64,000 nt of DNA from Nonomuraea turcica. GTDB lineage: Bacteria; Actinomycetota; Actinomycetes; Streptosporangiales; Streptosporangiaceae. Position numbers and translations under genes: made by a program. Of the stretch, positions 24,376-32,752 are shown in pieces (the stretch's first letter is position 1; each line of letters begins with the position of its first letter). Location: positions 186,001-250,000 of the forward strand of contig NZ_JAUZQF010000008.1 of assembly GCF_030718205.1 (NCBI RefSeq). Direction: 5' to 3'. The notes under the pieces were generated by a model. It saw only the letters and a list, made by a program, of their open reading frames with translations. It had not been told where the DNA came from and searched no databases.

Positions 24376-25197
24376 ATGCCGTACATCACCGCGGCCGACC
24401 GCACCGAGGTCTTCTACAAGGACTGGGGCTCCGGCCAGCCGGTCGTCTTCAGCCACGGCTGGCCGCTCAACGCCGACGCCTGGGACAGCCAGTTGCGCCT
24501 GGTGGCCGAGAACGGCTACCGCGCCATCGCCCATGACCGCCGCGGCCACGGACGCTCCACACAGGCGTGGAGCGGCAACGACATGGACACCTACGCCGAC
24601 GACCTGTTCAGTCTCCTGGAGACGCTGGACCTGCGCGGCGCGATCCTGGTCGGCCACTCGACGGGCGGCGGCGAGGTGGCGCGTTTCCTCGGCCGCCATG
24701 GCAGCACCCGCGTCTCCAAGGCCGTGCTCCTGGGCGCCGTGCCGCCACTGATGCTCAAGACGGACGCCAATCCCGGAGGCGTGCCCATCGAGGTCTTCGA
24801 CGACATCCGCGCGGGCGTGCTGGCCGACCGCTCGCAGTTCTACAAGGACCTCAGCGCCCCCTTCTACGGCGCCAACCGGCCCGGCTCGACCGTCTCGCCG
24901 GGCACGCGGGAGGCGTTCTGGCTGATGAGCATGCAGTGCGGGCTGAAGGGCGCCTACGACTGCGTCAAGCAGTTCTCGGAGACGGACTTCACCGAGGACC
25001 TGCGGCGCATCGACGTGCCGACGCTGATCACGCACGGCGACGACGACCAGATCGTGCCCATCGCGAACGCCGCCATCAAGTCGGCCGAGCTGGTCAAGGA
25101 CGCCACGCTGAAGGTGTATGAAGGGGCTCCGCACGGCCTGACGGGCTCGTTCAACGACGACTTCAACGCCGACCTGCTGGCCTTCATCCAAAGCTGA
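24376..25197 (+). CDS. Alpha/beta hydrolase, chloroperoxidase/arylesterase-like
   Basis: 273 residues. The nucleophile elbow GHSTGGGE carries S95; the acid is the Asp in ITHGDDDQIVP and the His lies in GAPHGLTGS. VFSHGWPLNADAWDSQL holds the oxyanion-hole region. The pattern fits the cofactor-free haloperoxidase/esterase group, which also includes arylesterases and lactonases. The true substrate is unknown. ATG with TGGAG seven bases upstream. Confidence 0.9.
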   Translation: MPYITAADRTEVFYKDWGSGQPVVFSHGWPLNADAWDSQLRLVAENGYRAIAHDRRGHGRSTQAWSGNDMDTYADDLFSLLETLDLRGAILVGHSTGGGEVARFLGRHGSTRVSKAVLLGAVPPLMLKTDANPGGVPIEVFDDIRAGVLADRSQFYKDLSAPFYGANRPGSTVSPGTREAFWLMSMQCGLKGAYDCVKQFSETDFTEDLRRIDVPTLITHGDDDQIVPIANAAIKSAELVKDATLKVYEGAPHGLTGSFNDDFNADLLAFIQS

Positions 25198-25235
25198 TCG
25201 ATTGGGGCTGATCGGTTCGGCTAGGGTGGTCCGCC

Positions 25236-25892
25236 GTGACCGAACCGGACTTCCTGCGCACCACCCGGGCGTCCTATGACGCCATGGCCGTCGACTACGC
25301 CGACTTCTTCCGTGACTCGCTGGCGGGCATGCCGCTGGACCGGGCGATGTTCGCCGCATTCGCCGAGCTCGTACGGGACTCCGGGCCCGTGGCGGACGTC
25401 GGCTCCGGTCCGGGGTGGGTCACGGCGCACCTGCACGAGTTGGGGCTGGACGTCTTCGGCGTGGACCTGTCGCCGGAGATGGTGGCACTGGCCGGGCGCA
25501 CATATCCCGGCCTGCGGTTCGAGGAGGGCTCGATGCTGGCCCTGGATCTGCCCGACGGGAAGCTGGGCGGTCTGGTGGCCTACTACTCGATCATTCACGT
25601 TCCCCTGGAGCGCGTGCCCGAGGTGTTCGCCGAGTTCCACCGGGTGCTGGCTCCAGGGGGTCACGTGCTGGTGGCGTTCCAGGCGGGGGACGAGCCGGTG
25701 CACCGTACGGACGGGTTCGGCCACCCGATCTCGCTGGACTTCCACCGCCGGCAGCCGGACCAGATCGCCGAGCTGCTCTGCGCGGCGGGCTTCGTCGTGG
25801 ATGCCCGTCTGCTCCGCGAGCCCCGGCCGGGCACCGCCTACGAGTTGACGCCGCAGGCCATGCTCCTGGCCCGCAAGCCTCTCGGTCTCTAG
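25236..25892 (+). CDS. Class I SAM-dependent methyltransferase
   Basis: 218 residues. Motif I is VADVGSGPGWVTAHL, followed by FGVDLSPEMVALAG and the post-motif GGHVLVAFQAGDE. The N-terminus (TRASYDAMAVDYADFF) is typical of Methyltransf_11/25 small-molecule methylases. The acceptor is unknown. The GTG start has TAGGGT eight bases upstream and no SD (possibly leaderless). Converges on the STAS gene, only 4 bp apart. Confidence 0.9.
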   Translation: MTEPDFLRTTRASYDAMAVDYADFFRDSLAGMPLDRAMFAAFAELVRDSGPVADVGSGPGWVTAHLHELGLDVFGVDLSPEMVALAGRTYPGLRFEEGSMLALDLPDGKLGGLVAYYSIIHVPLERVPEVFAEFHRVLAPGGHVLVAFQAGDEPVHRTDGFGHPISLDFHRRQPDQIAELLCAAGFVVDARLLREPRPGTAYELTPQAMLLARKPLGL

Positions 25893-25896
25893 GGGT

Positions 25897-26274
25897 TCAG
25901 GGCGCGGCCACGGCCAGCCGCAGGGCGTCGTCGAACTTCGCGAAGACCTCGAACGCGTGCCGCAGCCCGGTGATCGACAGCACCCTGGCCATGACCCCAT
26001 GAACCCCGCCGAGCAGCAGCCTTGTCCCCCGGGCCTCGCAGCGCTGCAGGACGCTGACGAGCTCGCTCATCCCCAGGGAGTCGCAGAACGCCACCCCGCC
26101 GAGGTCCAGGATCAGGAAGGGCTGCGGGGGCAGCTCCCAGATGCGTTGCAGGTGCTCGCGCAGCACCGGCACCGCGTTGACGTCGAGTTCGCCCTCGAGC
26201 CTCATGATGATGGCGTTTCTTGAGAGGCCTGAAGTCACACTGAGCGTCGGCTTCCGGTTGGCCTCAGATGACAT
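25897..26274 (-). CDS. STAS-domain anti-sigma factor antagonist
   Basis: 125 residues, a single STAS domain like SpoIIAA/RsbV. The LILDLGGVAFCDSLGMSEL segment includes the conserved phosphorylatable serine (in DSLGMS). Such proteins release anti-sigma kinases and so activate SigB/SigF-like factors. No kinase or sigma gene is next to it. ATG 26274 has AAAGGA eight bases upstream. Confidence 0.9.
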   Translation of the reverse strand: MSSEANRKPTLSVTSGLSRNAIIMRLEGELDVNAVPVLREHLQRIWELPPQPFLILDLGGVAFCDSLGMSELVSVLQRCEARGTRLLLGGVHGVMARVLSITGLRHAFEVFAKFDDALRLAVAAP

Positions 26275-26445
26275 TGGCGAAGTCCTTTGCACATCCCAAG
26301 ACGAGCCAAGAGAGGTTGTTGCCGCTTCCACCAAGCTTCTAACAGAAGGCCACTGCTCTGTGTCCAAATGCATAGGCCGCGGCGGAAGCGGCCAGGCCGG
26401 ACGCGCGCAGCGCCGGGGGGCGAAGCGCCGCGCGGGAAGGCGTAC

Positions 26446-26664
26446 TCAGACCGCGAGGGTCAGGTACGCGAGAACCAGGACGGTGAGGATCACTACCAGG
26501 ACGCTCGTGCCGCTGACCACCATGATGATGCGCGTCCGCCGGGCCATCCAGCGGATCGCGGCCACCACCAGGGTGATCATGGTCGCCAGGATGAGGAGCG
26601 ACCAGGTCTCGGTGTCGGTCGGAGGGGGCATTGCCACTGAGAGGTACAGAGCCAGATCTGTCAT
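26446..26664 (-). CDS. Small two-helix membrane protein
   Basis: 72 residues with two helices (about 22-42 and 47-69) joined by a basic turn (RWMARRTR). The ATG has CAGGG upstream. It is found between the STAS gene and the HTH unit and resembles no family I know. The even spacing of hydrophobic residues and the positive-inside turn support a real small protein. Confidence 0.5.
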   Translation of the reverse strand: MTDLALYLSVAMPPPTDTETWSLLILATMITLVVAAIRWMARRTRIIMVVSGTSVLVVILTVLVLAYLTLAV

Positions 26665-26718
26665 AAAGGTTTCCCTGGTTGCGATGCGCTGTGACAGGAA
26701 CCTTGCCTGTATTCAGAG

Positions 26719-26743
26719 AACTTCAGCATCCTTAACTGAAGTT
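26719..26743. repeat. 8-bp inverted repeat with 9-nt loop
   Basis: AACTTCAG (26719-26726) and CTGAAGTT (26736-26743) flank CATCCTTAA. It lies upstream of the divergent 72-residue gene (26664) and the HTH gene (26947). It could be a regulator site or a weak terminator-like hairpin; the T-rich tract after it is interrupted. Confidence 0.4.
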
Positions 26744-26911
26744 TGTCTCTCTTTATGATTCCCTCGCTGAACCCAGGACATTCGCACACTGTCGCCAGAG
26801 ATACGTGGCTAGACTAAGGGCTCTTGTGCGCCCGATTCTCGCCAGTAGACCGTTCCGTTACGGCCTAGCTGCGAATTCTCCATCGACTCAGGCAGCCGAA
26901 TGGGCGTTTAC

Positions 26912-26932
26912 TAGAATTTTGTGAAGTTCACA
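26912..26932 (+). promoter_or_regulatory. -10 box (TAGAAT) and adjacent TGTGAA-G-TTCACA palindrome
   Basis: TAGAAT at 26912-26917 resembles a -10 hexamer, and the 13-bp perfect palindrome TGTGAAGTTCACA follows at 26920-26932, 14 bp before the HTH gene's ATG. A site right at the transcription start fits autorepression by the HTH protein (inference). I saw no clear -35 element. Confidence 0.5.
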
Positions 26933-26946
26933 CGAATGAGGCCGAC

Positions 26947-28053
26947 ATGAGCGGTGACGACGTCGCGGGGACGGCGCTTGCGCACCGTCTGCGCGAGCTC
27001 CGCGAAAGCCACTGGCCTGATGTGCATGTCACGCAGGCCCAGCTGCGCGAGGCGTTCAAGATCAGCGTGCCGCTGATCTCCTCCTGGGAGTCGAGCTCGG
27101 TGATCAAGATCCCACCGTTGCATCGGCTGGAGAAGTACGCCAGGTTCTTCGCGACCAAACGATCCGTCGACAACGGCAGGGCCCGCCTGTTCGACGAATC
27201 CGAGCTGACTCCGGACGAACGCGAGGAGCACAAGAAGTTGCTCGCCGAGCTGACCAAGCTCCGTCAGCGGGCGCTGCGGCAGCAGAGCGCCGGCGAGGTC
27301 TTCGAGCCGGACCTTGCCGAGGGCGCCCGCCGCCGCGGCCCGTGGCACTTCCCCAGAGGCGAGCCGATCACGATCATCTGCTCGCAGATCCCCGAAGAGG
27401 ACCGCGCCAGGATCCCGAAGTCGGACCCCGACAACGCCGATTACGTCGCGCTCTACCGATACTCGGATCTGGACTCGTTATTCGAGTTGTGGGGTCACGT
27501 GCGCAGCGTGAACCCGCACAGCCGGGGGGTCGTGCGCACCATGGCCGATCTCCAATCCGACGATCTGACCACCCATGTCGTGCTCCTGGGCGGCGTGGAC
27601 TACAACGCGGTCACCGAGTACACGCTCACGCGCATCGAGCTCCCCGTGCGGCAGATCCCCGACTGGGCGGGCGAGAAGGGACCCTATTTCGAAGTCGAGA
27701 GGGACGGGGACACGGAGCGGTATTATCCGGTCACGGTGGGTTCTGGCGATAGCCTGCGACTACAGGAGGACGTCGCCTTCTTCTACCGCGGCGTTAACCC
27801 CTTCAACGTCGAACGCACTTTGACCATATGCAACGGGATATACGCCAGAGGCGTGTACGGGGCGGTCCGGGCGCTGACCGACGCTCGATTCCACGACAGG
27901 AACGCCGGCTATCTGGAGTCGCGTTTCGGCGACGCGGAGTCGTACAGCATTCTGATGCGGGTCGGCGTCCAGGGCAGAGCCGTGATCACGCCTGACTGGA
28001 CCATCGACGCGTTCCGGTTACACGAATGGCCGGAGCCCACCCATGGAGACTGA
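26947..28053 (+). CDS. HTH (XRE-like) protein with large uncharacterised C-terminal domain
   Basis: 368 residues. The N-terminal HTH (about 10-60; VTQAQLREAFKISVPLISSW and the following helix) is XRE-like. After a charged linker, residues 110-368 form one conserved-looking domain: GPWHFPRGEPITIICSQIPE, DPDNADYVALYRYSDLDSLF, ELWGHVRSVNP and VVLLGGVDYNAVTEY. I have seen this arrangement in actinobacterial HTH proteins but know of no assigned function; the GGVDYN stretch may bind a nucleotide or small molecule. GAGG lies eight bases before the ATG. The stop overlaps the next gene by 11 bp, so the unit is probably an operon. Confidence 0.82.
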   Translation: MSGDDVAGTALAHRLRELRESHWPDVHVTQAQLREAFKISVPLISSWESSSVIKIPPLHRLEKYARFFATKRSVDNGRARLFDESELTPDEREEHKKLLAELTKLRQRALRQQSAGEVFEPDLAEGARRRGPWHFPRGEPITIICSQIPEEDRARIPKSDPDNADYVALYRYSDLDSLFELWGHVRSVNPHSRGVVRTMADLQSDDLTTHVVLLGGVDYNAVTEYTLTRIELPVRQIPDWAGEKGPYFEVERDGDTERYYPVTVGSGDSLRLQEDVAFFYRGVNPFNVERTLTICNGIYARGVYGAVRALTDARFHDRNAGYLESRFGDAESYSILMRVGVQGRAVITPDWTIDAFRLHEWPEPTHGD

Positions 28054-29206
28054 AATAGCAACAGTCAGGACGCAGCATCACCACGGCTCCCACAGACATC
28101 TGGTGGACGTGTACGGCGAGGGTCTCGCCGGCGCGAAGCCGGGAGCCGTCGATGCCATCGTCGTCCCCACGATCCGGCATCCGACATGGCTGAAACACGT
28201 CATTCGGCTGGCGAGCACGCTCGGCTGTCCCCTGGTGACGCTGCACAGCCGCCGCAAATGGAGCAAGCCGGAGCTCGCGGCCTTGTTGATGCCGAGTGAC
28301 GTGCAGTTCATCGCGATCGACATCGGCAGTCCGGCCTCGCTCAACCTGCCGGACTTCCGGACGACGACGCTGCTGAAGAACACGCCGTTCGTCCGGGCGA
28401 CCGACCTGAGCGCGAAGCGCAACATCGGGCTTCTGCTGGCCCGGCTGATGAGCTGGGAACGCATCGTCTTCCTGGATGACGACATCGAGGTCGGCAGTCA
28501 TGAGGAGGTCGCGCGCGCGGCGGGTCTGCTCGACAAATACGACGCGGTGGGCATGCATATCGGTGGTTACCCGGACAATTCAGTGGTGTGCCACGCTCAC
28601 CGGCTGGCCGGAGGGGATCAGGACTCGTTCGTGGGCGGCGGCGCCCTCGCCGTCGAGACGACGCGCAATCCGTCGTTCTTCCCCAACATTTACAACGAGG
28701 ACTGGTTCTACCTCCTGGGTGAGACCTCGCTACGTCGGCTGGCGGTGACCGGGCAGGTGACGCAGCGCGAGTACGACCCTTTTGACCGTCCCATTCGCGC
28801 ACGGGACCAAGAGCTCGGCGACGTGCTGGCGGAGGGCGTCTACTGGCTGCTGGACGGAGAGAAGAAGACGGGTTGGGCAGGCGCGACCGACCCGGCGTAC
28901 TGGACCGGCTTCCTCGCCCAGCGCAAGGCGTTCATCAGCGACGTGCTGCGCCGAGTCAGGCGGCTCCCGGTGGGCTCGCTGAAGAACCGCCAGGCCATGG
29001 AGGCCTCGCTCGAAGCCGCGCTCGGCCGCCATCACCGCATCGATGAGGTGCTCTGCGTCTCCTATATCGAAGCCTGGAGGAAAGACCGCCGCCGATGGGC
29101 CGAGCACTTCGCCGGGACCCCGCAGCTGGACTCGACCGCTGACGCGATGAAATGGCTCGTGAAAGACAGTGAGCCGCAATTGCGCTGGTGGACATCCATG
29201 GCCTAG
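28043..29206 (+). CDS. GT-A-like glycosyltransferase
   Basis: 387 residues. A Rossmann-like N-terminus (VDAIVVPTIRHPTWLKHVIR) leads to the nucleotide-sugar region and the acidic motif D145-D147 in IVFLDDDIEV, the usual GT-A metal-binding site. VGGGALAVETTRNPSFFPNI and NEDWFYLLG continue the acceptor side, and a helical C-terminal part of about 120 residues follows. No membrane helix. Both donor and acceptor are unknown. ATG 28043 overlaps the HTH stop, with GGAG upstream. Confidence 0.8.
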   Translation: METEIATVRTQHHHGSHRHLVDVYGEGLAGAKPGAVDAIVVPTIRHPTWLKHVIRLASTLGCPLVTLHSRRKWSKPELAALLMPSDVQFIAIDIGSPASLNLPDFRTTTLLKNTPFVRATDLSAKRNIGLLLARLMSWERIVFLDDDIEVGSHEEVARAAGLLDKYDAVGMHIGGYPDNSVVCHAHRLAGGDQDSFVGGGALAVETTRNPSFFPNIYNEDWFYLLGETSLRRLAVTGQVTQREYDPFDRPIRARDQELGDVLAEGVYWLLDGEKKTGWAGATDPAYWTGFLAQRKAFISDVLRRVRRLPVGSLKNRQAMEASLEAALGRHHRIDEVLCVSYIEAWRKDRRRWAEHFAGTPQLDSTADAMKWLVKDSEPQLRWWTSMA

Positions 29207-29249
29207 CGCTGTTGATTCACCAGAGTGTCAACAGGGAATCTGTCCGTCC

Positions 29250-29765
29250 GTGGGGGCACCAGATATACGCAAAGCCGACCATACCGATCTCCGCAGGATA
29301 GTCCGGTCGCTCGGGCAGAAGACGTATTTCAGCGACCGGCTGGCGAGGCAAGAGGCCGGGCACGGGTTCCTCCTCGTCGCCTGGGAGCGGAACATCGCGG
29401 TGGGCGACGTCTACGTGTGGCTGGCCCCCGCCGAGGAGCCGGAGCTACGCGCCCACTTACCGGGTGTCGCGTTGCTCACCCATCTGGAGGTCGTCGCCGG
29501 GCGCCGTAACGAGGGCATCGGGACGCAACTGCTGTGGGCGGCCGAGGATCGGCTCTTCGCCACCGGCCACGAACAGGTCGCCCTCGGCGTCCGGCTGGAC
29601 AACCTCGCCGCGCGGCGGCTGTATCACCGCCGAGGGTATGTCGAATGGCCGCATGGGCAGGTGGCCACGACGGAGGTCGTGTATCACCCGGACGGCACGT
29701 ACGAACGGCGGCCGGAGATGTGCCGCATCATGGTCAGGCAACTCGGCCGCAACCGCTTCCGCTGA
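29250..29765 (+). CDS. GNAT-family acetyltransferase
   Basis: About 171 residues from GTG 29250. It opens IRKADHTDLRRIVRSLGQKT, and the acetyl-CoA loop region is LEVVAGRRNEGIGTQLLWAA, with a Q/R-x-x-G-x-G/A-type pattern (RRNEGIG). NLAARRLYHRRGYVEWP is the usual C-terminal signature. The acceptor is unknown. GTG 29169 would overlap the glycosyltransferase, but it has no SD and gives a poor N-terminus, so I prefer the later start. Third gene of the unit, followed by a strong hairpin. Confidence 0.8.
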   Translation: MGAPDIRKADHTDLRRIVRSLGQKTYFSDRLARQEAGHGFLLVAWERNIAVGDVYVWLAPAEEPELRAHLPGVALLTHLEVVAGRRNEGIGTQLLWAAEDRLFATGHEQVALGVRLDNLAARRLYHRRGYVEWPHGQVATTEVVYHPDGTYERRPEMCRIMVRQLGRNRFR

Positions 29766-29780
29766 CGCGCCGGAAGCGGG

Positions 29781-29810
29781 GCCGATCGCCCTGCGGGCAG
29801 GGCGATCGGC
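29781..29810. terminator. Bidirectional hairpin, 14-bp stem
   Basis: GCCGATCGCCCTGC (29781-29794) pairs perfectly with 29797-29810. It sits between the GNAT gene and the convergent helicase, ending both. No T-run follows on either strand, as is common in high-GC genomes. Confidence 0.75.
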
Positions 29811-29827
29811 GCAAGTACGCGAACCGG

Positions 29828-31582
29828 CTAACGGCGCTGGGTAGCCCAGCGGCGGATCGTGTCGATCCGCTCCTGGATCTGCTCGGCCGTGGCCTGGGCG
29901 ATCGGCGGGCCGCCGCAGGAGCGTCGCAGCTCCGCATGGATGACCCCATGCGGCTGCCCCGTGCGATGGTTCCAGGCGCCCACCAGGCCGTTGAGCTCCC
30001 GCCGCAGCTCGGCGATCTGCTCGTGCGGCGCCAGGGTCTCGCGCGGCTGCTCCTCCGGCTGCTGCTTGCGTTTGGCGGCCTGCTGATCCGACTGCCGTTT
30101 GCGCAGAAGGGTCGCCACCTGGTCGGGCTCCAGCAGCCCGGGCAGGCCGATGAAGTCCTCCTCCTCGGCGGAGCCGACCTCCGCGCCGGTGCCGAACTCG
30201 CCGCCGTCGAACAACACCCGGTCGAACGTGGCCGACGTCTCCATCGTCTCGAACGGCAGCTCGTCGCCAAGGACGTCCGGGTTGTCCTTCTTGCGGTTGG
30301 CTTGCTCCAGGAGACTGTCGTCGAGGCCGTCCTCCGGAGGCCGCTTGTTGAGCACGTGGTCGCGCTCCACCTCCATCTCGTTGGCCAGCCCCATGAGCGT
30401 GGGCACCGAGGGGAGGAAGACCGAGGCCATCTCGCCGCGCTTGCGGGCACGCACGAAACGCCCCACCGCCTGGGCGAAGAAGAGCGGGGTCGAGGTCGAG
30501 GTGGCGTAGACGCCGACGCACAGGCGGGGGATGTCGACGCCTTCCGACACCATGCGCACGGCGACCAGCCAGCGGTCCTGCGACGCGCCGAACTCCTTGA
30601 TCTTCTTCGACGCGCCGGGATCGTCGGAGAGGACCACGGTGGCGCCCTCGCCGGTGATGTTGCGCAGGTGGCGGGCGTAGGCGCGGGCGGTCTCGTGATC
30701 GGTGGCGATGACCAGGCCGCCCGCGTCGGGCACGCCCCTGCGCACCTCGGTGAGGCGGCGGTCGGCGGCCTGCATGACCTGGCGGATCCAGTCGCCCTTG
30801 GGGTCGAGCGCGGCCCGCCACGCCTGCGAGAGCTGGTCCTTGGTGAGCGGCGTGCCGAGGGTCGCGACGAGCTCGTCACCGGCGCGCGTGCGCCACTTCA
30901 TCTCCCCGGAGTAGGCCAGGAAGATGACCGGCCGCACGACCCCGTCGTCGAGGGCGGGCCCGTAGCCGTAGGAGTAGTCGGCGACGCTGCGTTTGAGGCC
31001 CTCCCCGTCCTCCTCGTAGGCGACGAACGGGATCGGGTTGTCGTCGGACCTGAACGGCGTCCCCGTGAGCTGGAGCCGGCGCGTCGCGGGCTCGAACGCC
31101 TCCTTCACGCCGTCGCCCCACGACTTGGCGTCGCCCGCGTGGTGGATCTCGTCGAAGATGATCAGCGTCTTACGCGCCTCGGTGCGCGCCCGGTGCAGGG
31201 CCGGGTGCATGGCGACCTGCGCGTACGTCACCGCGACGCCGGTGTAGTCGCGTGACGTCGTGCCCTGGCTGTTCTTGAACTCCGGATCGATGCCGATGCC
31301 GACCTTCCCGGCGGCGTCGGCCCACTGGCGCTTGAGGTGCTCGGTCGGGGTCACGATGGTGATCGCTCTGATCACCCCGCGGCTGAGCAGCTCGCTGGCG
31401 ATGCGCAGGGCGTAGGTCGTCTTGCCCGCGCCCGGCGTCGCCACGGTGAGGAAGTCACGTGGCTCGCGCCTGAAGTAGAGGTCGAAGGCCTCTTGCTGCC
31501 AGGCGCGCAGCTTGGGGGCGGTGCCCCACGCGGCGCGGTCTGGATAGGAAGGCGAAAGGTGGGACGCGGCGAAGGTGCTCAC
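29828..31582 (-). CDS. SF2 DEAD/DEAH-box helicase (ResIII-like)
   Basis: 584 residues. Motif I ATPGAGKTT (about 48-56), motif II DEIHH (144-148), motif III TGTP (173-176) and motif VI QAVGRFVRARKRG are intact. ELLSRGVIRAITIVTPTEHL and VSEGVDIPRLCVGVYAT are typical of ResIII-type translocases, as seen in many actinobacterial genomes as a stand-alone protein. There is a charged C-terminal tail with coiled-coil character. No restriction or methylase gene lies next to it. GTG 31582 has AGAGGTG upstream. Confidence 0.9.
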   Translation of the reverse strand: MSTFAASHLSPSYPDRAAWGTAPKLRAWQQEAFDLYFRREPRDFLTVATPGAGKTTYALRIASELLSRGVIRAITIVTPTEHLKRQWADAAGKVGIGIDPEFKNSQGTTSRDYTGVAVTYAQVAMHPALHRARTEARKTLIIFDEIHHAGDAKSWGDGVKEAFEPATRRLQLTGTPFRSDDNPIPFVAYEEDGEGLKRSVADYSYGYGPALDDGVVRPVIFLAYSGEMKWRTRAGDELVATLGTPLTKDQLSQAWRAALDPKGDWIRQVMQAADRRLTEVRRGVPDAGGLVIATDHETARAYARHLRNITGEGATVVLSDDPGASKKIKEFGASQDRWLVAVRMVSEGVDIPRLCVGVYATSTSTPLFFAQAVGRFVRARKRGEMASVFLPSVPTLMGLANEMEVERDHVLNKRPPEDGLDDSLLEQANRKKDNPDVLGDELPFETMETSATFDRVLFDGGEFGTGAEVGSAEEEDFIGLPGLLEPDQVATLLRKRQSDQQAAKRKQQPEEQPRETLAPHEQIAELRRELNGLVGAWNHRTGQPHGVIHAELRRSCGGPPIAQATAEQIQERIDTIRRWATQRR

Positions 31583-31697
31583 CGCATCACCTCTGGGGTT
31601 CGTGTGCTTCGCTCTCTCACAGTGACCCAAGACTAATCGGGCCCACCGACAAGACGTGCCGTGAGCCGTGGATTCTGGCCAAGGTCTTCCTCACGTG

Positions 31698-32669
31698 CTA
31701 GGCGGCTTGTCCAAGGCTGTTCATGACCGCGTCGAGGGCCTGTCTGCGTGCGGTTTCCTCGGGTTGGAGCAGCCCGACGAGCAGGACGGCCTTGTCGCCG
31801 CGAGTGACCAGCATCACTCTCATGAAGGCGGGCCGGTTGACCACATCCTGATATTCCGCCCGTAGCGCCCGGGTGTGGCCCCCGGGGATCTCCTTGTCCT
31901 CGACGATGTTCACGCGGTCGCCCTTGAGCAGGAGTCTGGAGTACAGCTCCGCCGCCTGGGCCGTGGCCTCCTCGGCGTTCTCCAGGCGTCCGGGCACCGG
32001 CCTCGCCATGACCAGGCCCCCGTTCCCGTCCCTGACCACCGACGTGAACCCGGTCACCGGCGGCACCGCGCCCACGCTCCACCCCTGCGGCAACGTCGCC
32101 GTCACCCCGGCCAGCGTGTCGCTCAGCGTGCTCGACTCCGCCTGCGGCTCGGTGATCCGCAACACCACCGCGGTCGCCCCGGTCACCAGCCCCGCCCCGG
32201 CTAACAGCGCGGCGAGCGCGCCCGCCCACCGCCGCCACACGCGCGTGCCGGCGCGCCGGCGCGTCCCGGGGTCCACCGGGGTGCCGTAGAGCCGGGCTGA
32301 CGGAGGCAGCGTGTCCCATGGCGGCGCGGACAACGGCCCTCCGCCTTCCGCGCCTCGCCCCCAATCGTCACGTTCCCAGCCGCTGCCCGTGGGCGGCTCC
32401 GGGCTTCCGCCGGGGGGCCAGTCCAGATCGGAGTCGTACTCGGGGTCGCGTTCGGTGGCCCTGCGGATGCGGGGGTTCCACGGCTCGCCGAGGTCCTCGC
32501 TCTCCCCCGCGTCGAGGTCGAGCGGGTGCCGCTTCCGGGGACGCGGCTCCTCGTCGCGCGGGCTCCGGCGCGCCGGAGCCCCGCCCCACTCGGGCTCCGT
32601 GTCCTCTGGAGGAGTACGGCGATGCCTGGCCCCCGGCTGAGGCGGCCAGACACGGTGATCACCCTCCAT
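31698..32669 (-). CDS. Single-pass membrane protein with Pro/Arg/Asp-rich cytoplasmic region
   Basis: 323 residues. The first 165 are charged, proline-rich and probably disordered. A helix (about 168-190, WAGALAALLAGAGLVTGATA) is followed by a 130-residue extracytoplasmic domain containing TLPQGWSVGAVPPVTGFTSV and GGLVMARPVPG. I do not know the family. ATG 32669 has AAGGAGGTG five bases upstream. Between the MFS gene and the helicase, all on the same strand. Confidence 0.75.
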   Translation of the reverse strand: MEGDHRVWPPQPGARHRRTPPEDTEPEWGGAPARRSPRDEEPRPRKRHPLDLDAGESEDLGEPWNPRIRRATERDPEYDSDLDWPPGGSPEPPTGSGWERDDWGRGAEGGGPLSAPPWDTLPPSARLYGTPVDPGTRRRAGTRVWRRWAGALAALLAGAGLVTGATAVVLRITEPQAESSTLSDTLAGVTATLPQGWSVGAVPPVTGFTSVVRDGNGGLVMARPVPGRLENAEEATAQAAELYSRLLLKGDRVNIVEDKEIPGGHTRALRAEYQDVVNRPAFMRVMLVTRGDKAVLLVGLLQPEETARRQALDAVMNSLGQAA

Positions 32670-32752
32670 GACACCTCCTTGTCCCGCTGTCCTATCACTC
32701 CTCGCCACGAGGATCCGGCGAACCGTGATCGATGTGACGGAAGATGCGGAAT

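Larger units (their letters stand above)
26665..26946. other. AT-richer intergenic region upstream of the HTH-GT-GNAT unit
   Basis: The 282-bp gap is noticeably less GC-rich than its surroundings. It holds an inverted repeat (26719-26743) and, close to the downstream gene, a TAGAAT box and a palindrome (26912-26932). No reading frame that looks coding was found in it. Confidence 0.5.
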
